From Mageeibacillus sp. UBA5442 (GTDB taxonomy: Bacteria > Bacillota > Clostridia > Saccharofermentanales > DTU023), in assembly GCA_002427475.1 (NCBI GenBank), contig DIRG01000106.1, positions 1 through 12,605 of the forward strand: DNA of 12,605 nt. Direction: 5' to 3'. Each line of letters starts with the position of its first letter. The first letter of the stretch is position 1. Of the stretch, positions 1 through 8,226 are shown piece by piece. The notes under the pieces were generated by a model. That model saw only the letters and a program-made list of their open reading frames with translations. It was not told the origin of the DNA and ran no database searches. The translations under genes and the position numbers were made by a program.

Positions 1-190
1 TTTTATTATCACACTACAAACCTGAAAGTAGTGACCAATTTTGATACCAAATGCACACGGTAATGACCTTTTGTTAAAAGGTGCATATGCAAAAGAAAGT
101 TGCCATTGCTGCATGCGGGGTCGTGTAATTTATGGGCTTCATGGCATTTGTAATAGTAATCGAGAGAGTTGCGAGGTACCTTTAATCAAG
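1..190. other. Non-coding upstream region
   Basis: No convincing gene is seen here. Frame 1 stays open only to the TAA at 61-63 (about 20 residues), which is too little to assign. Two small symmetric elements are present: a 7-bp inverted repeat ACCTTTT / AAAAGGT at 66-72 and 76-82, and directly after it the palindrome TGCATATGCA at 82-91. The hairpin has no run of T after it, so it is not an obvious terminator. The upstream neighbour lies outside the window. Confidence 0.5.
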
Positions 191-194
191 ATAT

Positions 195-222
195 ATATTT
201 TAGTATTGACATACTAAAATAT
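195..222. promoter_or_regulatory. Perfect 12-bp inverted repeat over the -35 box, probable operator
   Basis: The left arm ATATTTTAGTAT (195-206) is the exact reverse complement of the right arm ATACTAAAATAT (211-222), with the 4-base spacer TGAC. The spacer and adjoining bases form the TTGACA -35 box, so a dimer bound here would block RNA polymerase. The binding protein is not identified; candidates encoded in the window are the HTH-containing metallopeptidase (9328-11214), the HTH protein (11381-12169) and the DNA-binding M-S fusion itself. Confidence 0.7.
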
Positions 223-234
223 TAGCAGTATTCT
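206..234 (+). promoter_or_regulatory. Sigma-A-type promoter of the restriction-modification operon
   Basis: A perfect -35 box TTGACA (206-211) is followed after 17 bases by a -10-like TATTCT (229-234, four of six consensus bases). Transcription would start near 241, giving a short leader of about 25 bases before the TTG start at 266. The -35 box lies in the centre of a perfect inverted repeat (195-222), so the promoter is probably repressible. No other promoter of similar quality was seen before the later genes, and it could serve everything to 11214. Confidence 0.7.
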
Positions 235-265
235 ATAAACAGTCCATGATATGGAGGTGTACTGC

Positions 266-1837
266 TTGAATAACGATATCCAAAGTGCTCTGGCAGTTCT
301 TTATCAGCGCCAGATCACATCCCGTGACCAGCTGTTGACAGAAGCCCTGCGTGTTGCGCTTACTAAAAAAGCTGTGCGGGGAAATGAGACTACCAGCGAA
401 CTATTTTCCATCATGAAACAGAAAACAGAAGAGACGCTGGGCTTCTTTCCTGCTGACAGAAATGACTTTCGGGATATTTATGACGCTTTGAAAGAAATAG
501 ATCTCAGTGAGTTTACCAAGTCCATTTATGAAAATGACAGAAGTGGAGAGGTGATCACACCAACGCTTCTGACTCAGTATATCCAAAAACGAATTACCGC
601 TCTTGCCCCAGAAACAGTGCTGATTACCGATGCTGAACGGCACCTGAACGGGCTGACAGAGCTTGTAGCGGCGTGTCCCGGAAAGGTAACGCTTACCACA
701 CAACTCCACCCATTTGAGATTTTGCTACGGTTGCTGTTTGAAGGAAACTCGGCGGTTGATGTTCGTTTTATTTCCATCTATTCGGCTCTGCCGAAAACAT
801 CGCAGAGCCATGACTATATTTTCTGCCTACCGGCATTTGGAGGGAGAGTCGGAGCGGAAGCCAATGCTTTTTTGACGCAGGATTATGATGGCGTAGCACT
901 GGAAAATCTGCTGGGCCTTATGACCTCGACAGGTACGATGGACTTCATCACTCCGGCGAAGCTTACCTTTGCGTCCGGCGGTTATGAAAAATTGCGTCGG
1001 CAGATTGCGGATACGCGGAACGTGGAATCGCTCTATATTCTGCCTGACGGAACATTCCGGCCGTGGACTGCCATCAAAACCTATCTGCTGTCGATTACCG
1101 GACAGGAAACAGCTGCTGTTAGCATTGGAGAGCTGAAAGTGAAAAAGGATGCGCTTGCACCCTATCACCCTAAAGCGATCCCGACGAAGAAGTTCCGGGT
1201 ACATGGCGACTGGCGCATTGAATTGCTGCTCTCGGAGGACGATCGGAATATCGCACGGTTCAAGAAATCTGATACGCCAAAGGTCAAACTCGGCGAGGTG
1301 GCTGAGGTGTTTCGCGGAAAATCGATCCTGAAAAAAGACGCCGTGCCCGGAGAGATTGCCGTGCTGAACATCGGCAATATAGAAAACGGCGTAATCGACT
1401 ACGAGGGTCTGGACACCATTGCGGAGGATGAACGCAAAATAAAGCGTTATGAGCTGCAAGACGGCGATGTAATACTCTCCTGTAGGGGAACGGCTATCAA
1501 ATCCGCCCTGTTCCGGAAGCAGGAAGGCATTACAATTGCATCCGCAAACATCATTGTCATCCGGAGCAAAGGGCAGATACTTCCGGCGTTCATCCAGATG
1601 TTTCTGGACAGCCCTACAGGTCAGGTGATGGTCAAGAGCTTTCAGCGCGGCGTGACGATTATGAACATCAACCATACAGACATTATGGAACTGGAAATTC
1701 CGCTTCTTCCTCTGGACAGGCAGAGAAAATTGACAGAATTCTACGAAGTCGAGCTCACACATTACCGTCAAACAGTAGCGCAAGCGGAACAGCGGTTGCA
1801 AGAACAGAAAAACAAATTATATGATGAGATGATATAG
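266..1837 (+). CDS. Catalytically degenerate N6-methyltransferase domain fused to one HsdS-type target recognition domain
   Basis: I place the start at the TTG at 266, because GGAGGT at 253-258 sits 7-8 bases upstream; the in-frame ATG at 251 overlaps that site and has none of its own. The product is 523 aa (numbering from 266). Residues 90-320 follow the layout of HsdM: GEVITP (94-99) resembles GEYYTP, and the later YILPDGTF segment matches the ITLPPNLF segment of HsdM. The key residues are gone: the SAM-binding DPxxGxG is replaced by a TDAERHLNG stretch (D122), and NPPF is LPAF (188-191). Residues 338-490 resemble one HsdS target recognition domain, followed by a predicted coiled-coil tail ending before hsdM. 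So it should bind DNA, and perhaps HsdM/HsdS, but not methylate. It is first in the operon, 13 bases before hsdM. Its role (decoy, alternative specificity subunit, regulator) is unknown. The homology to HsdM and HsdS is read by eye. Confidence 0.8.
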   Translation: MNNDIQSALAVLYQRQITSRDQLLTEALRVALTKKAVRGNETTSELFSIMKQKTEETLGFFPADRNDFRDIYDALKEIDLSEFTKSIYENDRSGEVITPTLLTQYIQKRITALAPETVLITDAERHLNGLTELVAACPGKVTLTTQLHPFEILLRLLFEGNSAVDVRFISIYSALPKTSQSHDYIFCLPAFGGRVGAEANAFLTQDYDGVALENLLGLMTSTGTMDFITPAKLTFASGGYEKLRRQIADTRNVESLYILPDGTFRPWTAIKTYLLSITGQETAAVSIGELKVKKDALAPYHPKAIPTKKFRVHGDWRIELLLSEDDRNIARFKKSDTPKVKLGEVAEVFRGKSILKKDAVPGEIAVLNIGNIENGVIDYEGLDTIAEDERKIKRYELQDGDVILSCRGTAIKSALFRKQEGITIASANIIVIRSKGQILPAFIQMFLDSPTGQVMVKSFQRGVTIMNINHTDIMELEIPLLPLDRQRKLTEFYEVELTHYRQTVAQAEQRLQEQKNKLYDEMI

Positions 1838-1850
1838 GAGGAACGGTAAT

Positions 1851-3347
1851 ATGGCAGAAGTGACATTAGGCTTTGAAAATCAACTCTGGGAAATGGCAGA
1901 CAAAATGCGGGGCCGCATGGGCGTAAAGGACAGCGAATACGGCAATGTGGTGCTGGGGCTTATTTTCCTAAAATATATCTCTGACAGCTTTGATGAGCGA
2001 TATCAGGACCTGGTGGCCGAGGGCGAAGGTTTTGAGGAAGACCGGGATGCCTACGCCGAGAAAAACGTGTTTTTTGTTCCGCCGTCTGCCCGGTGGAAAT
2101 TCATTAAAGAAAGTGCTAAGCTGCCTACTATCGGGCAGATCATAGACGATGCTATGGTGGCCATCGAGCGTGAGAACACCACCCTCAAGGGCGTACTACC
2201 AAAGACCTACGCCCGGGCGGAAATCAACAAGCAGGTGCTGGGCGAGCTGGTGGATCTGTTTTCCTTTAACTTGGGAGGAAAAGAGGCAAAGGCGCAGGAC
2301 GTGCTGGGCCGTGTGTATGAATATTTTCTGGGGCATTTTGGTTCCACCGAGGGGGAATATTACACGCCGCCCTCCATCGTCAGGCTGCTGGTCGGCATGA
2401 TAGAGCCGTTTGAGGGCCGGGTATACGACCCCTGCTGTGGCAGCGGCGGGATGTTTGTGCAGTCCGCAAAATTTGTACAGGCACACGAGGGCAGACTGGA
2501 CAAAATTCACATCTATGGGCAGGAATCCATTGCGGAAACCTGGCGGCTGTGTAAGATGAACCTTGCCATCCGTGGTATTGACGGCGACTTGGGCAAGGAA
2601 AATGCCGACACATTTGGAAACGACCAGCACAAGCTGCTGAAAGCCGACTTTGTGTTGGCAAACCCGCCCTTTAACATAAAAGACTGGGGAGCGCCCAATC
2701 TCACCGAGGACGTGCGCTGGAAATACGGAATGCCACCGGCGGGTAATGCCAACTACGCTTGGATCGAGCATATCATCAGCAAGCTTTCTCCCAGGGGTGT
2801 GGCGGGCTTCGTCCTTGCCAACGGCTCTATGAGTACGACGACCACCGCCGAGGCGGCCATCCGCAAAAATATCATCGAGGCTGGCCTTGTAGACTGCATC
2901 ATCACCCTGCCGCCCAACCTTTTTTACAATGTCACCATTCCCGCCTGCTTGTGGTTCCTCTCCCGCAAGAGGGAAAATCGCCGGGAAAAGCTGCTGTTTA
3001 TCGACGCGCGCAAGCTGGGTACCATGCTTGACCGCAAACACCGGGAGTTGTCCGACGAGGAAATCCAGACGGTCTGCGACACTTACCACAACTGGCGGGA
3101 CGACAAGCCGGACTATGAGGACCAGCAGGGTTTCTGCAAATCCGCCACACTGGATGAGGTAAGGGCACAGGATTACATACTCACCCCAGGGCGCTATGTG
3201 GGTATTGAGAAGCAGGAGGACGACGGCGAGCCATTTGACGAGAAGATGACCCGGCTCACCGGCCAGCTGTCTGGAATGTTCCAAAAGAGCCACGAGCTGG
3301 AGAACGAAATCCGCCAGAGACTGGGGGCGATTGGGTATGAAGTGTAA
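1851..3347 (+). CDS. hsdM: Type I restriction-modification DNA methyltransferase subunit HsdM
   Basis: This 498-aa protein is the N6-adenine methyltransferase subunit; two copies join one HsdS to methylate host DNA and, with HsdR, form the restriction complex. An N-terminal HsdM helical domain (about 1-130, with FLKYISD near 39-45) is followed by GEYYTP (168-173), SAM-binding motif I DPCCGSGG (193-200) and catalytic motif IV NPPF (271-274). All catalytic residues are intact, in contrast to the gene before it. The length is near that of EcoR124I HsdM (about 520 aa). AGGAGG at 1836-1841 overlaps the TAG stop of the preceding gene and lies 9 bases before the ATG, so the two genes are coexpressed. 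The 3' end overlaps the start of hsdS by 11 bases. Confidence 0.97.
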   Translation: MAEVTLGFENQLWEMADKMRGRMGVKDSEYGNVVLGLIFLKYISDSFDERYQDLVAEGEGFEEDRDAYAEKNVFFVPPSARWKFIKESAKLPTIGQIIDDAMVAIERENTTLKGVLPKTYARAEINKQVLGELVDLFSFNLGGKEAKAQDVLGRVYEYFLGHFGSTEGEYYTPPSIVRLLVGMIEPFEGRVYDPCCGSGGMFVQSAKFVQAHEGRLDKIHIYGQESIAETWRLCKMNLAIRGIDGDLGKENADTFGNDQHKLLKADFVLANPPFNIKDWGAPNLTEDVRWKYGMPPAGNANYAWIEHIISKLSPRGVAGFVLANGSMSTTTTAEAAIRKNIIEAGLVDCIITLPPNLFYNVTIPACLWFLSRKRENRREKLLFIDARKLGTMLDRKHRELSDEEIQTVCDTYHNWRDDKPDYEDQQGFCKSATLDEVRAQDYILTPGRYVGIEKQEDDGEPFDEKMTRLTGQLSGMFQKSHELENEIRQRLGAIGYEV

Positions 3348-4551
3348 ATTGGGTGATATTTGCTTAAAAATTGGGAGTGGGGCTACACCTAGAGGTGGAA
3401 AAGAAGCTTATTGTACTGAAGGAATTTCTCTCATTAGAAGCCAAAATGTTTTAGATTTTAGCTTTTCCATGGGCGGATTGGCGTATATAAATGATACACA
3501 GGCACGTCAGCTAGATGGTGTTACGGTAAACAGCAATGATGTTTTACTTAATATTACTGGTGATTCAGTTGCTCGTGCTTGCATCGTTCCAACTAATATA
3601 CTTCCAGCACGTGTTAATCAGCATGTCGCTATTATCCGCCCTGATGATAAAAAGGCAGATGGAAAATATATTCTGTACTTTCTTCAGTCAATCAAGCCGC
3701 TATTATTGCAAATCTCATCTTCGGGTGGAACAAGAAATGCATTAACAAAAAGTATGATTGAAGCATTAGAAATCAATCTTCCATCCATCTCCGAACAGAA
3801 AGCCATCGCGGACACGCTGTCTTGTCTGGACGACAAAATTGAGCTGAACAACCGCATGAACCGCACGCTGGAGGAAATAGCGCAGGCAATTTTCAAGAGT
3901 TGGTTTGTGGACTTTGAGCCATTCCAGGACGGCGAGTTTGTGGACAGCGAGCTCGGGTCTATCCCCAAGGGGTGGAGAGTGGGGACGCTGACAGAAATTG
4001 CTGACTATCTGAACGGGTTAGCAATGCAAAAGTATCCCCCAGAAAGTGAAGCTGAAGCCTTGCCGGTGCTAAAAATTAAAGAGTTACGGCAAGGAAGGAC
4101 AGATGCGGAAAGTGATTTATGCTCGCCTGATATTGAGAAAAAGTACGTTATCCATGACGGGGACGTTGTTTTTTCATGGTCGGGCAGTCTATTAGTTAAT
4201 TTATGGTGTGGCGGAACCTGCGGGCTAAATCAACATTTGTTCAAAGTGACATCCTCAAAATATCAGAAGTGGTTTTACTATATGTGGACGTTGTATCATT
4301 TGCGGGAATTTCAAGCTGTTGCAAAGGACAAGGCGACCACGATGGGTCACATCAAACGAGAAAACCTCACAAAGTCAAAAGTCCTAATTCCAAGCAGCCA
4401 AGTCCTGGAGGACATGAACAGCACAATGTCTCCGATTATTGAGAAAATAATAGCCAATAGATTACAATCCAGAAAGTTGGAAGAAATTCGCGATTCCCTG
4501 CTCCCAAAATTGATGAGTGGAGAAATCCGCGTGCCGATGGAGGCGAAATAA
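3337..4551 (+). CDS. hsdS: Type I restriction-modification specificity subunit HsdS
   Basis: HsdS chooses the bipartite DNA target through two recognition domains. From the ATG at 3337 the protein has 404 aa, the same as EcoR124I HsdS; a TTG at 3331, two codons earlier, is a possible alternative. TRD1 covers about 1-150, the central conserved helical spacer about 151-200 (QKAIADTLSCLDDKIELNNR and the FKSWFVDFEPF segment), TRD2 about 205-365, and the distal conserved region (LEEIRDSLLPKLMSGEIRV) closes the protein. The start lies inside the end of hsdM, so translation is coupled. Base composition switches within the gene: 33% GC at 3661-3720 (TRD1), 52% at 3841-3900 (spacer), 37% at 4261-4320 (TRD2). 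That fits recombinational swapping of recognition domains. The target sequence cannot be read from the protein by eye. Confidence 0.95.
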   Translation: MKCKLGDICLKIGSGATPRGGKEAYCTEGISLIRSQNVLDFSFSMGGLAYINDTQARQLDGVTVNSNDVLLNITGDSVARACIVPTNILPARVNQHVAIIRPDDKKADGKYILYFLQSIKPLLLQISSSGGTRNALTKSMIEALEINLPSISEQKAIADTLSCLDDKIELNNRMNRTLEEIAQAIFKSWFVDFEPFQDGEFVDSELGSIPKGWRVGTLTEIADYLNGLAMQKYPPESEAEALPVLKIKELRQGRTDAESDLCSPDIEKKYVIHDGDVVFSWSGSLLVNLWCGGTCGLNQHLFKVTSSKYQKWFYYMWTLYHLREFQAVAKDKATTMGHIKRENLTKSKVLIPSSQVLEDMNSTMSPIIEKIIANRLQSRKLEEIRDSLLPKLMSGEIRVPMEAK

Positions 4552-4552
4552 G

Positions 4553-5086
4553 ATGGCCAGAATAGCAAAAGCAGATTATTTTGCGGGCGTTTTCCTAACC
4601 ACCATATTAAAATCTTCTAAAGCGGTTCCAATGCTTTGTGATGCTTCCGGAGAAATCAAACGAGTGGTTTTTGATACCGATATGGGGGACTTTAATGTCT
4701 ATGTGAAATATTCGACGAATCCCCAAAAAGGATGGGATTATAATTCGGTGCCGAAGAAAAAACGTACTTATTGGAATGTGCCTTTCAGTGAAAACGAATA
4801 CGACTATCTTAAAAATGGATTTCAACAGGATGGAAAGAAAAATCTTGTGGCTATGGTCTGCACGAATAAGTGTCTGTCAGAAAGTCATATTGCCATTTTG
4901 AATCTGGAAGAAACTCTTGCTTGTCTGAAGCTTACGACTGACGGAGGCAACCGCACCATCACGGTTTCCAGAACGGGGCGCAACCAAACGTTTGACTGCT
5001 CAGGCGTAGACATGGCTCCGCTGAGTTATAATCCGTATGTCAATCATCTGCGATTTTTTGATGAGGTGAGGAGTGACACTGAATGA
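4553..5086 (+). CDS. Unknown 177-aa protein between hsdS and hsdR
   Basis: I do not recognise this protein. The ATG at 4553 is chosen because GGAGG (4539-4543, inside the end of hsdS) is 9 bases upstream and hsdS stops one base before; the frame is open further upstream but only within hsdS. The protein is soluble, with no signal peptide or membrane segment, and looks alpha/beta: a basic N-terminus with YFAGVFLTTILKSS, then alternating strand-like segments (RVVFDTDMGDFNVYVKYST), then WNVPFSENEYDYLKNG. Its stop codon overlaps the hsdR start as ATGA, so HsdR translation probably depends on it. Composition (38% GC at 4681-4740) is unlike hsdM and hsdR. Its position suggests a small accessory of the restriction complex, for example an HsdR modulator or an independent effector; this is inference from context only. 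Confidence 0.85.
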   Translation: MARIAKADYFAGVFLTTILKSSKAVPMLCDASGEIKRVVFDTDMGDFNVYVKYSTNPQKGWDYNSVPKKKRTYWNVPFSENEYDYLKNGFQQDGKKNLVAMVCTNKCLSESHIAILNLEETLACLKLTTDGGNRTITVSRTGRNQTFDCSGVDMAPLSYNPYVNHLRFFDEVRSDTE

Positions 5087-8000
5087 AATCCAACTTCTGT
5101 GAATCACATTTAGAGGAAGCCACGCTCGAATGGTTTGCCGAGCTTGGCTACGAGACCGCCTTCGGGCCGGAGATTTCACCGGAGGGCGAGTACCCGGAAC
5201 GAGAGGACTGGGGCGAGGTGCTGCTCTCCGGGCGGCTGCAGGATGCGCTTTCTAGATTGAATCCCGATTTGCCTCAGGACGCGCTGGAAGATGCCTACCG
5301 AAAAATCTCCGTGCCCCAAAGTCCAAGCCTTTTGCAAAACAACAAGGCGTTTCAGAAAATGCTCACCGACGGCGTGGACGTTTCCTATCGCTTGCCGGAT
5401 GGAAATCTGCACTATACCCAAGCGCGGGTGTTGGATGAGCGGCACTGGGACTTGAATGATTTCTTGGTGGTGAACCAGTTCACGGTCAAAGAGGGAAAAT
5501 ACGACAAGCGTCCAGATGTGGTGGTGTTTGTCAATGGTCTGCCTCTTGTAGTGATGGAACTGAAAAATCCTGCCAACGAGGACGTAGATATTTCCGATGC
5601 CTACAACCAGTTGCAAACCTATAAAATCACCATTCCGTCCCTCTTTACTTACAATTCCTTTCTGGTGATCTCCGACGGTGTCAACGCTCGGGCGGGCACG
5701 CTCACTTCTAACGAAGAGCGATTCATGGTGTGGCGTACCATCGACGGCGACGGTGTCGCACCCCTTTCCATTCCGCAGTTGGAGGTGCTCATCAAGGGAA
5801 TGTTCCAGCGCGACCGGCTGGTGGAACTGCTGCGGCAGTTTATCCTGTTCCAGACCGACGGGAAGGACACCTTCAAGATTCTGGCGGGTTATCACCAATA
5901 CCACGCCGTCAAAAAAGCAGTGGAGAGCACCGAGCGGGCAACATTAGCAAATGCTGATCACCGCATCGGTGTGGTGTGGCACACCCAAGGCAGTGGCAAG
6001 AGCCTGTCCATGGTGTTCTACGCCGGAGAACTGGTAATTGACCCGGCGCTTGGCAACCCCACCATTGTGGTCATCACCGACCGCAATGATCTCGACGACC
6101 AGCTGTTTTCCACTTTCTCCAAGTGTTCTGACTTGCTGCGCGGGATGCCGGTACACGCGGAAAACCGCGCCCAGCTTCGGGAGCTTTTGAATAACCGCGA
6201 GAGCGGCGGCATTATCTTTACTACCATTCAAAAGTTCTCTCCCGAGGAAAAGGGCGATGATGTGCCAGTGCTCACAAGCCGCAGCAATGTGATTGTCATG
6301 GCGGACGAGGCACACCGCAGCCAGTACGGATTTGGCGCGGACGTGGTGAAGGATGGCGACAGCGCCGAGGTGAAGTACGGCTACGCCAAATATCTGCGGG
6401 ACGCGCTGCCCAACGCTTCTTACATCGGTTTTACTGGCACCCCCATCGAGTTGGCGGATAAAAACACCCGCGCCGTGTTCGGCGACTACATTGACATTTA
6501 CGATATGACCCGTGCGGTAGAGGATGGCACTACCGTTAAGATTTTCTATGAAAGCCGCATTGCCAAGCTGGAACTGCCCGAGAAACTCAAGCCGCAAATT
6601 GACAAGGAATATGAGGAAATTACCGAATATCAGGAGGAAACCCAGCGGGAGAAACTTAAGAGTAAGTGGTCACGGCTGGAGGCCATCGTGGGTGCCAAAG
6701 AGCGGGTGCAGGTCATCGCCCGGGACATCGTGGAGCATTTCGAGCGCCGTCAGGCGGCACAGGAGGTGCCCGGCGGCAAGGGTATGGTGGTGTGTATGAG
6801 CCGCCGCATTGCGATTGAACTGTATGATGAAATTGTCAAACTGCGCCCAGACTGGCACAGCGACGATTTAATGAAGGGAAAAATCAAAGTCGTAATGACC
6901 GGATCATCTTCCGACCCCGCCGAATGGCAGAAGTACATCGGCACCAAAGCTACCCGCGAGACACTGGCCAAGCGAATGAAAGACACCAAAGACGAATTGC
7001 AGCTGGTCATTGTGCGGGATATGTGGCTTACAGGCTTCGACGTACCCAGTCTGCACACTATGTACATTGACAAGCCCATGAGGGGTCACAATCTGATGCA
7101 GGCCATCGCCCGTGTAAACCGAGTGTTCAAGGACAAGCAGGGTGGCCTGATCGTGGACTATATCGGCATTGCGGAAAATCTGAAGGACGCGTTGGCACAG
7201 TACACAGAAAACGATCGCAAGACAACCGGCGTGGACACCGAAGTGGCAGCGTCTGTTCTGGTGGAAAAACTGGAACAGATCAAAGACCTGCTGCATGGCT
7301 GTGATTACAGCAAGTTCTTTACTGGTTCGCCCAAGGACAAAATGCAGGCGATCGTGGAGACGATGGATTATGTCATCGGCCTGCGGGACGACGGCAAGAA
7401 GGAATACCTGAAACTTGCCACTGAGCTTGCACGGGCATACTCCCTGTGCGCCACCACCGATACTGCCGAGCGGCTCAATCTGGAAGTCAGCTTCCACAAA
7501 TCCGTGAAGGCGTCCATCGTCAAGATGATGGAAGATACCTCTAGGCGCAAAACCGCCACGCAGCTAGATGCAGAGCTGAATCAACTGATTTCCAAGTCTC
7601 TCTCTTCCGGCGAGGTGGTGGATGTGCTGGATTCTGTGGGGCTGAACAAGCCCAATATTGCCATTCTCTCCGATGAATTTTTGGAAGAGGTTCGCGGCAT
7701 GAAGCAAAAAAATCTTGCCGTGGAATTGCTGAATCGGCTGCTGCAGGGGGATTTGAAAACACTGTCCAAGCGCAATTTGGTGCAGTCTCGCAAGTTCTCT
7801 GAACTGCTAACAGCTTCAATAAAAAAGTATCAGAACCGCACAATAGAGACCACGCAGGTTATCATGGAACTCATAGAGCTGGCCAAGGAAGTCGCTAAGG
7901 CCCAGAAGCGCGGTCAGGACACCGGCCTTTCTGAAGACGAGCTGGCATTTTATGACGCTCTGGCAGAAAATGACTCTGCCAAGGAAGTCATGAGTGACGA

Positions 8001-8214
8001 GATTCTCAAGCAGATCGCCCGTGACCTCACCGTCGCCATCCGTGACAGCGTAACGGTAGACTGGGCTATTCGTGACAGTGTGCAGGCCAAAATGAAAATG
8101 ACCGTTAAGCGCTTGCTGAAAAAATATGGCTATCCGCCCGATAAGACGGAAAAGGCAGTCGAAATCGTGCTGGAGCAGACTAAACTTATGTGCGAGAATG
8201 AAACGGCGGAATAG
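5083..8214 (+). CDS. hsdR: Type I restriction endonuclease and translocase subunit HsdR (EcoR124I-like)
   Basis: HsdR gives the type I complex its ATP-driven DNA translocation and cleavage. The 1043-aa length is close to EcoR124I HsdR (about 1038 aa). The N-terminal PD-(D/E)XK nuclease is intact: D145, E159 and K161, the same D-x13-E-x-K spacing as D151/E165/K167 of EcoR124I, followed by a QxxxY motif at Q176-Y180. The superfamily 2 motor has Walker A TQGSGKS (301-307), DEAH (408-411), TGTP (451-454) and a motif VI-like QAIARVNR (about 673-680). A helical C-terminal region, which binds the methylase core in this family, completes it. The ATG overlaps the stop of the 177-aa gene as ATGA. The gene is GC-rich (67% at 6301-6360) compared with its neighbours. 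No frameshift or missing motif was seen, so it should be active. Confidence 0.97.
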   Translation: MKSNFCESHLEEATLEWFAELGYETAFGPEISPEGEYPEREDWGEVLLSGRLQDALSRLNPDLPQDALEDAYRKISVPQSPSLLQNNKAFQKMLTDGVDVSYRLPDGNLHYTQARVLDERHWDLNDFLVVNQFTVKEGKYDKRPDVVVFVNGLPLVVMELKNPANEDVDISDAYNQLQTYKITIPSLFTYNSFLVISDGVNARAGTLTSNEERFMVWRTIDGDGVAPLSIPQLEVLIKGMFQRDRLVELLRQFILFQTDGKDTFKILAGYHQYHAVKKAVESTERATLANADHRIGVVWHTQGSGKSLSMVFYAGELVIDPALGNPTIVVITDRNDLDDQLFSTFSKCSDLLRGMPVHAENRAQLRELLNNRESGGIIFTTIQKFSPEEKGDDVPVLTSRSNVIVMADEAHRSQYGFGADVVKDGDSAEVKYGYAKYLRDALPNASYIGFTGTPIELADKNTRAVFGDYIDIYDMTRAVEDGTTVKIFYESRIAKLELPEKLKPQIDKEYEEITEYQEETQREKLKSKWSRLEAIVGAKERVQVIARDIVEHFERRQAAQEVPGGKGMVVCMSRRIAIELYDEIVKLRPDWHSDDLMKGKIKVVMTGSSSDPAEWQKYIGTKATRETLAKRMKDTKDELQLVIVRDMWLTGFDVPSLHTMYIDKPMRGHNLMQAIARVNRVFKDKQGGLIVDYIGIAENLKDALAQYTENDRKTTGVDTEVAASVLVEKLEQIKDLLHGCDYSKFFTGSPKDKMQAIVETMDYVIGLRDDGKKEYLKLATELARAYSLCATTDTAERLNLEVSFHKSVKASIVKMMEDTSRRKTATQLDAELNQLISKSLSSGEVVDVLDSVGLNKPNIAILSDEFLEEVRGMKQKNLAVELLNRLLQGDLKTLSKRNLVQSRKFSELLTASIKKYQNRTIETTQVIMELIELAKEVAKAQKRGQDTGLSEDELAFYDALAENDSAKEVMSDEILKQIARDLTVAIRDSVTVDWAIRDSVQAKMKMTVKRLLKKYGYPPDKTEKAVEIVLEQTKLMCENETAE

Positions 8215-8226
8215 GAGGATAAAAAA

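Noticed and set aside
1..63. End of an upstream gene in frame 1
   Set aside because: About 20 open residues without recognisable sequence are not enough to claim a gene end.
66..82. Terminator of an upstream gene
   Set aside because: The 7-bp stem has no following T-run and its GC content is low.
251..265. ATG at 251 as start of the M-S fusion
   Set aside because: The GGAGGT site at 253-258 lies within these codons and is ideally placed for the TTG at 266.
827..1801. Long open frame on the minus strand opposite the M-S fusion gene
   Set aside because: It lies wholly opposite a gene with clear HsdM/HsdS similarity, has no ribosome binding site context of note, and its translation resembles no protein family.
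2196..3293. Long open frame on the minus strand opposite hsdM
   Set aside because: The + strand encodes an intact HsdM with all motifs; the GC-rich codons leave the opposite strand open by chance.
266..4551. Phase-variable specificity locus with inverted hsdS repeats
   Set aside because: The recognition domain of the first gene and hsdS show no shared nucleotide repeats by eye, both are on the same strand, and no recombinase is present.
4517..4552. Upstream extension of the 177-aa gene inside hsdS
   Set aside because: The ATG at 4553 has a well-placed GGAGG and starts one base after the hsdS stop; the extension would only overlap hsdS.
5176..7497. Several open minus-strand frames opposite hsdR
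   Set aside because: They are antisense to an intact HsdR, and none shows a recognisable motif or proper start context.
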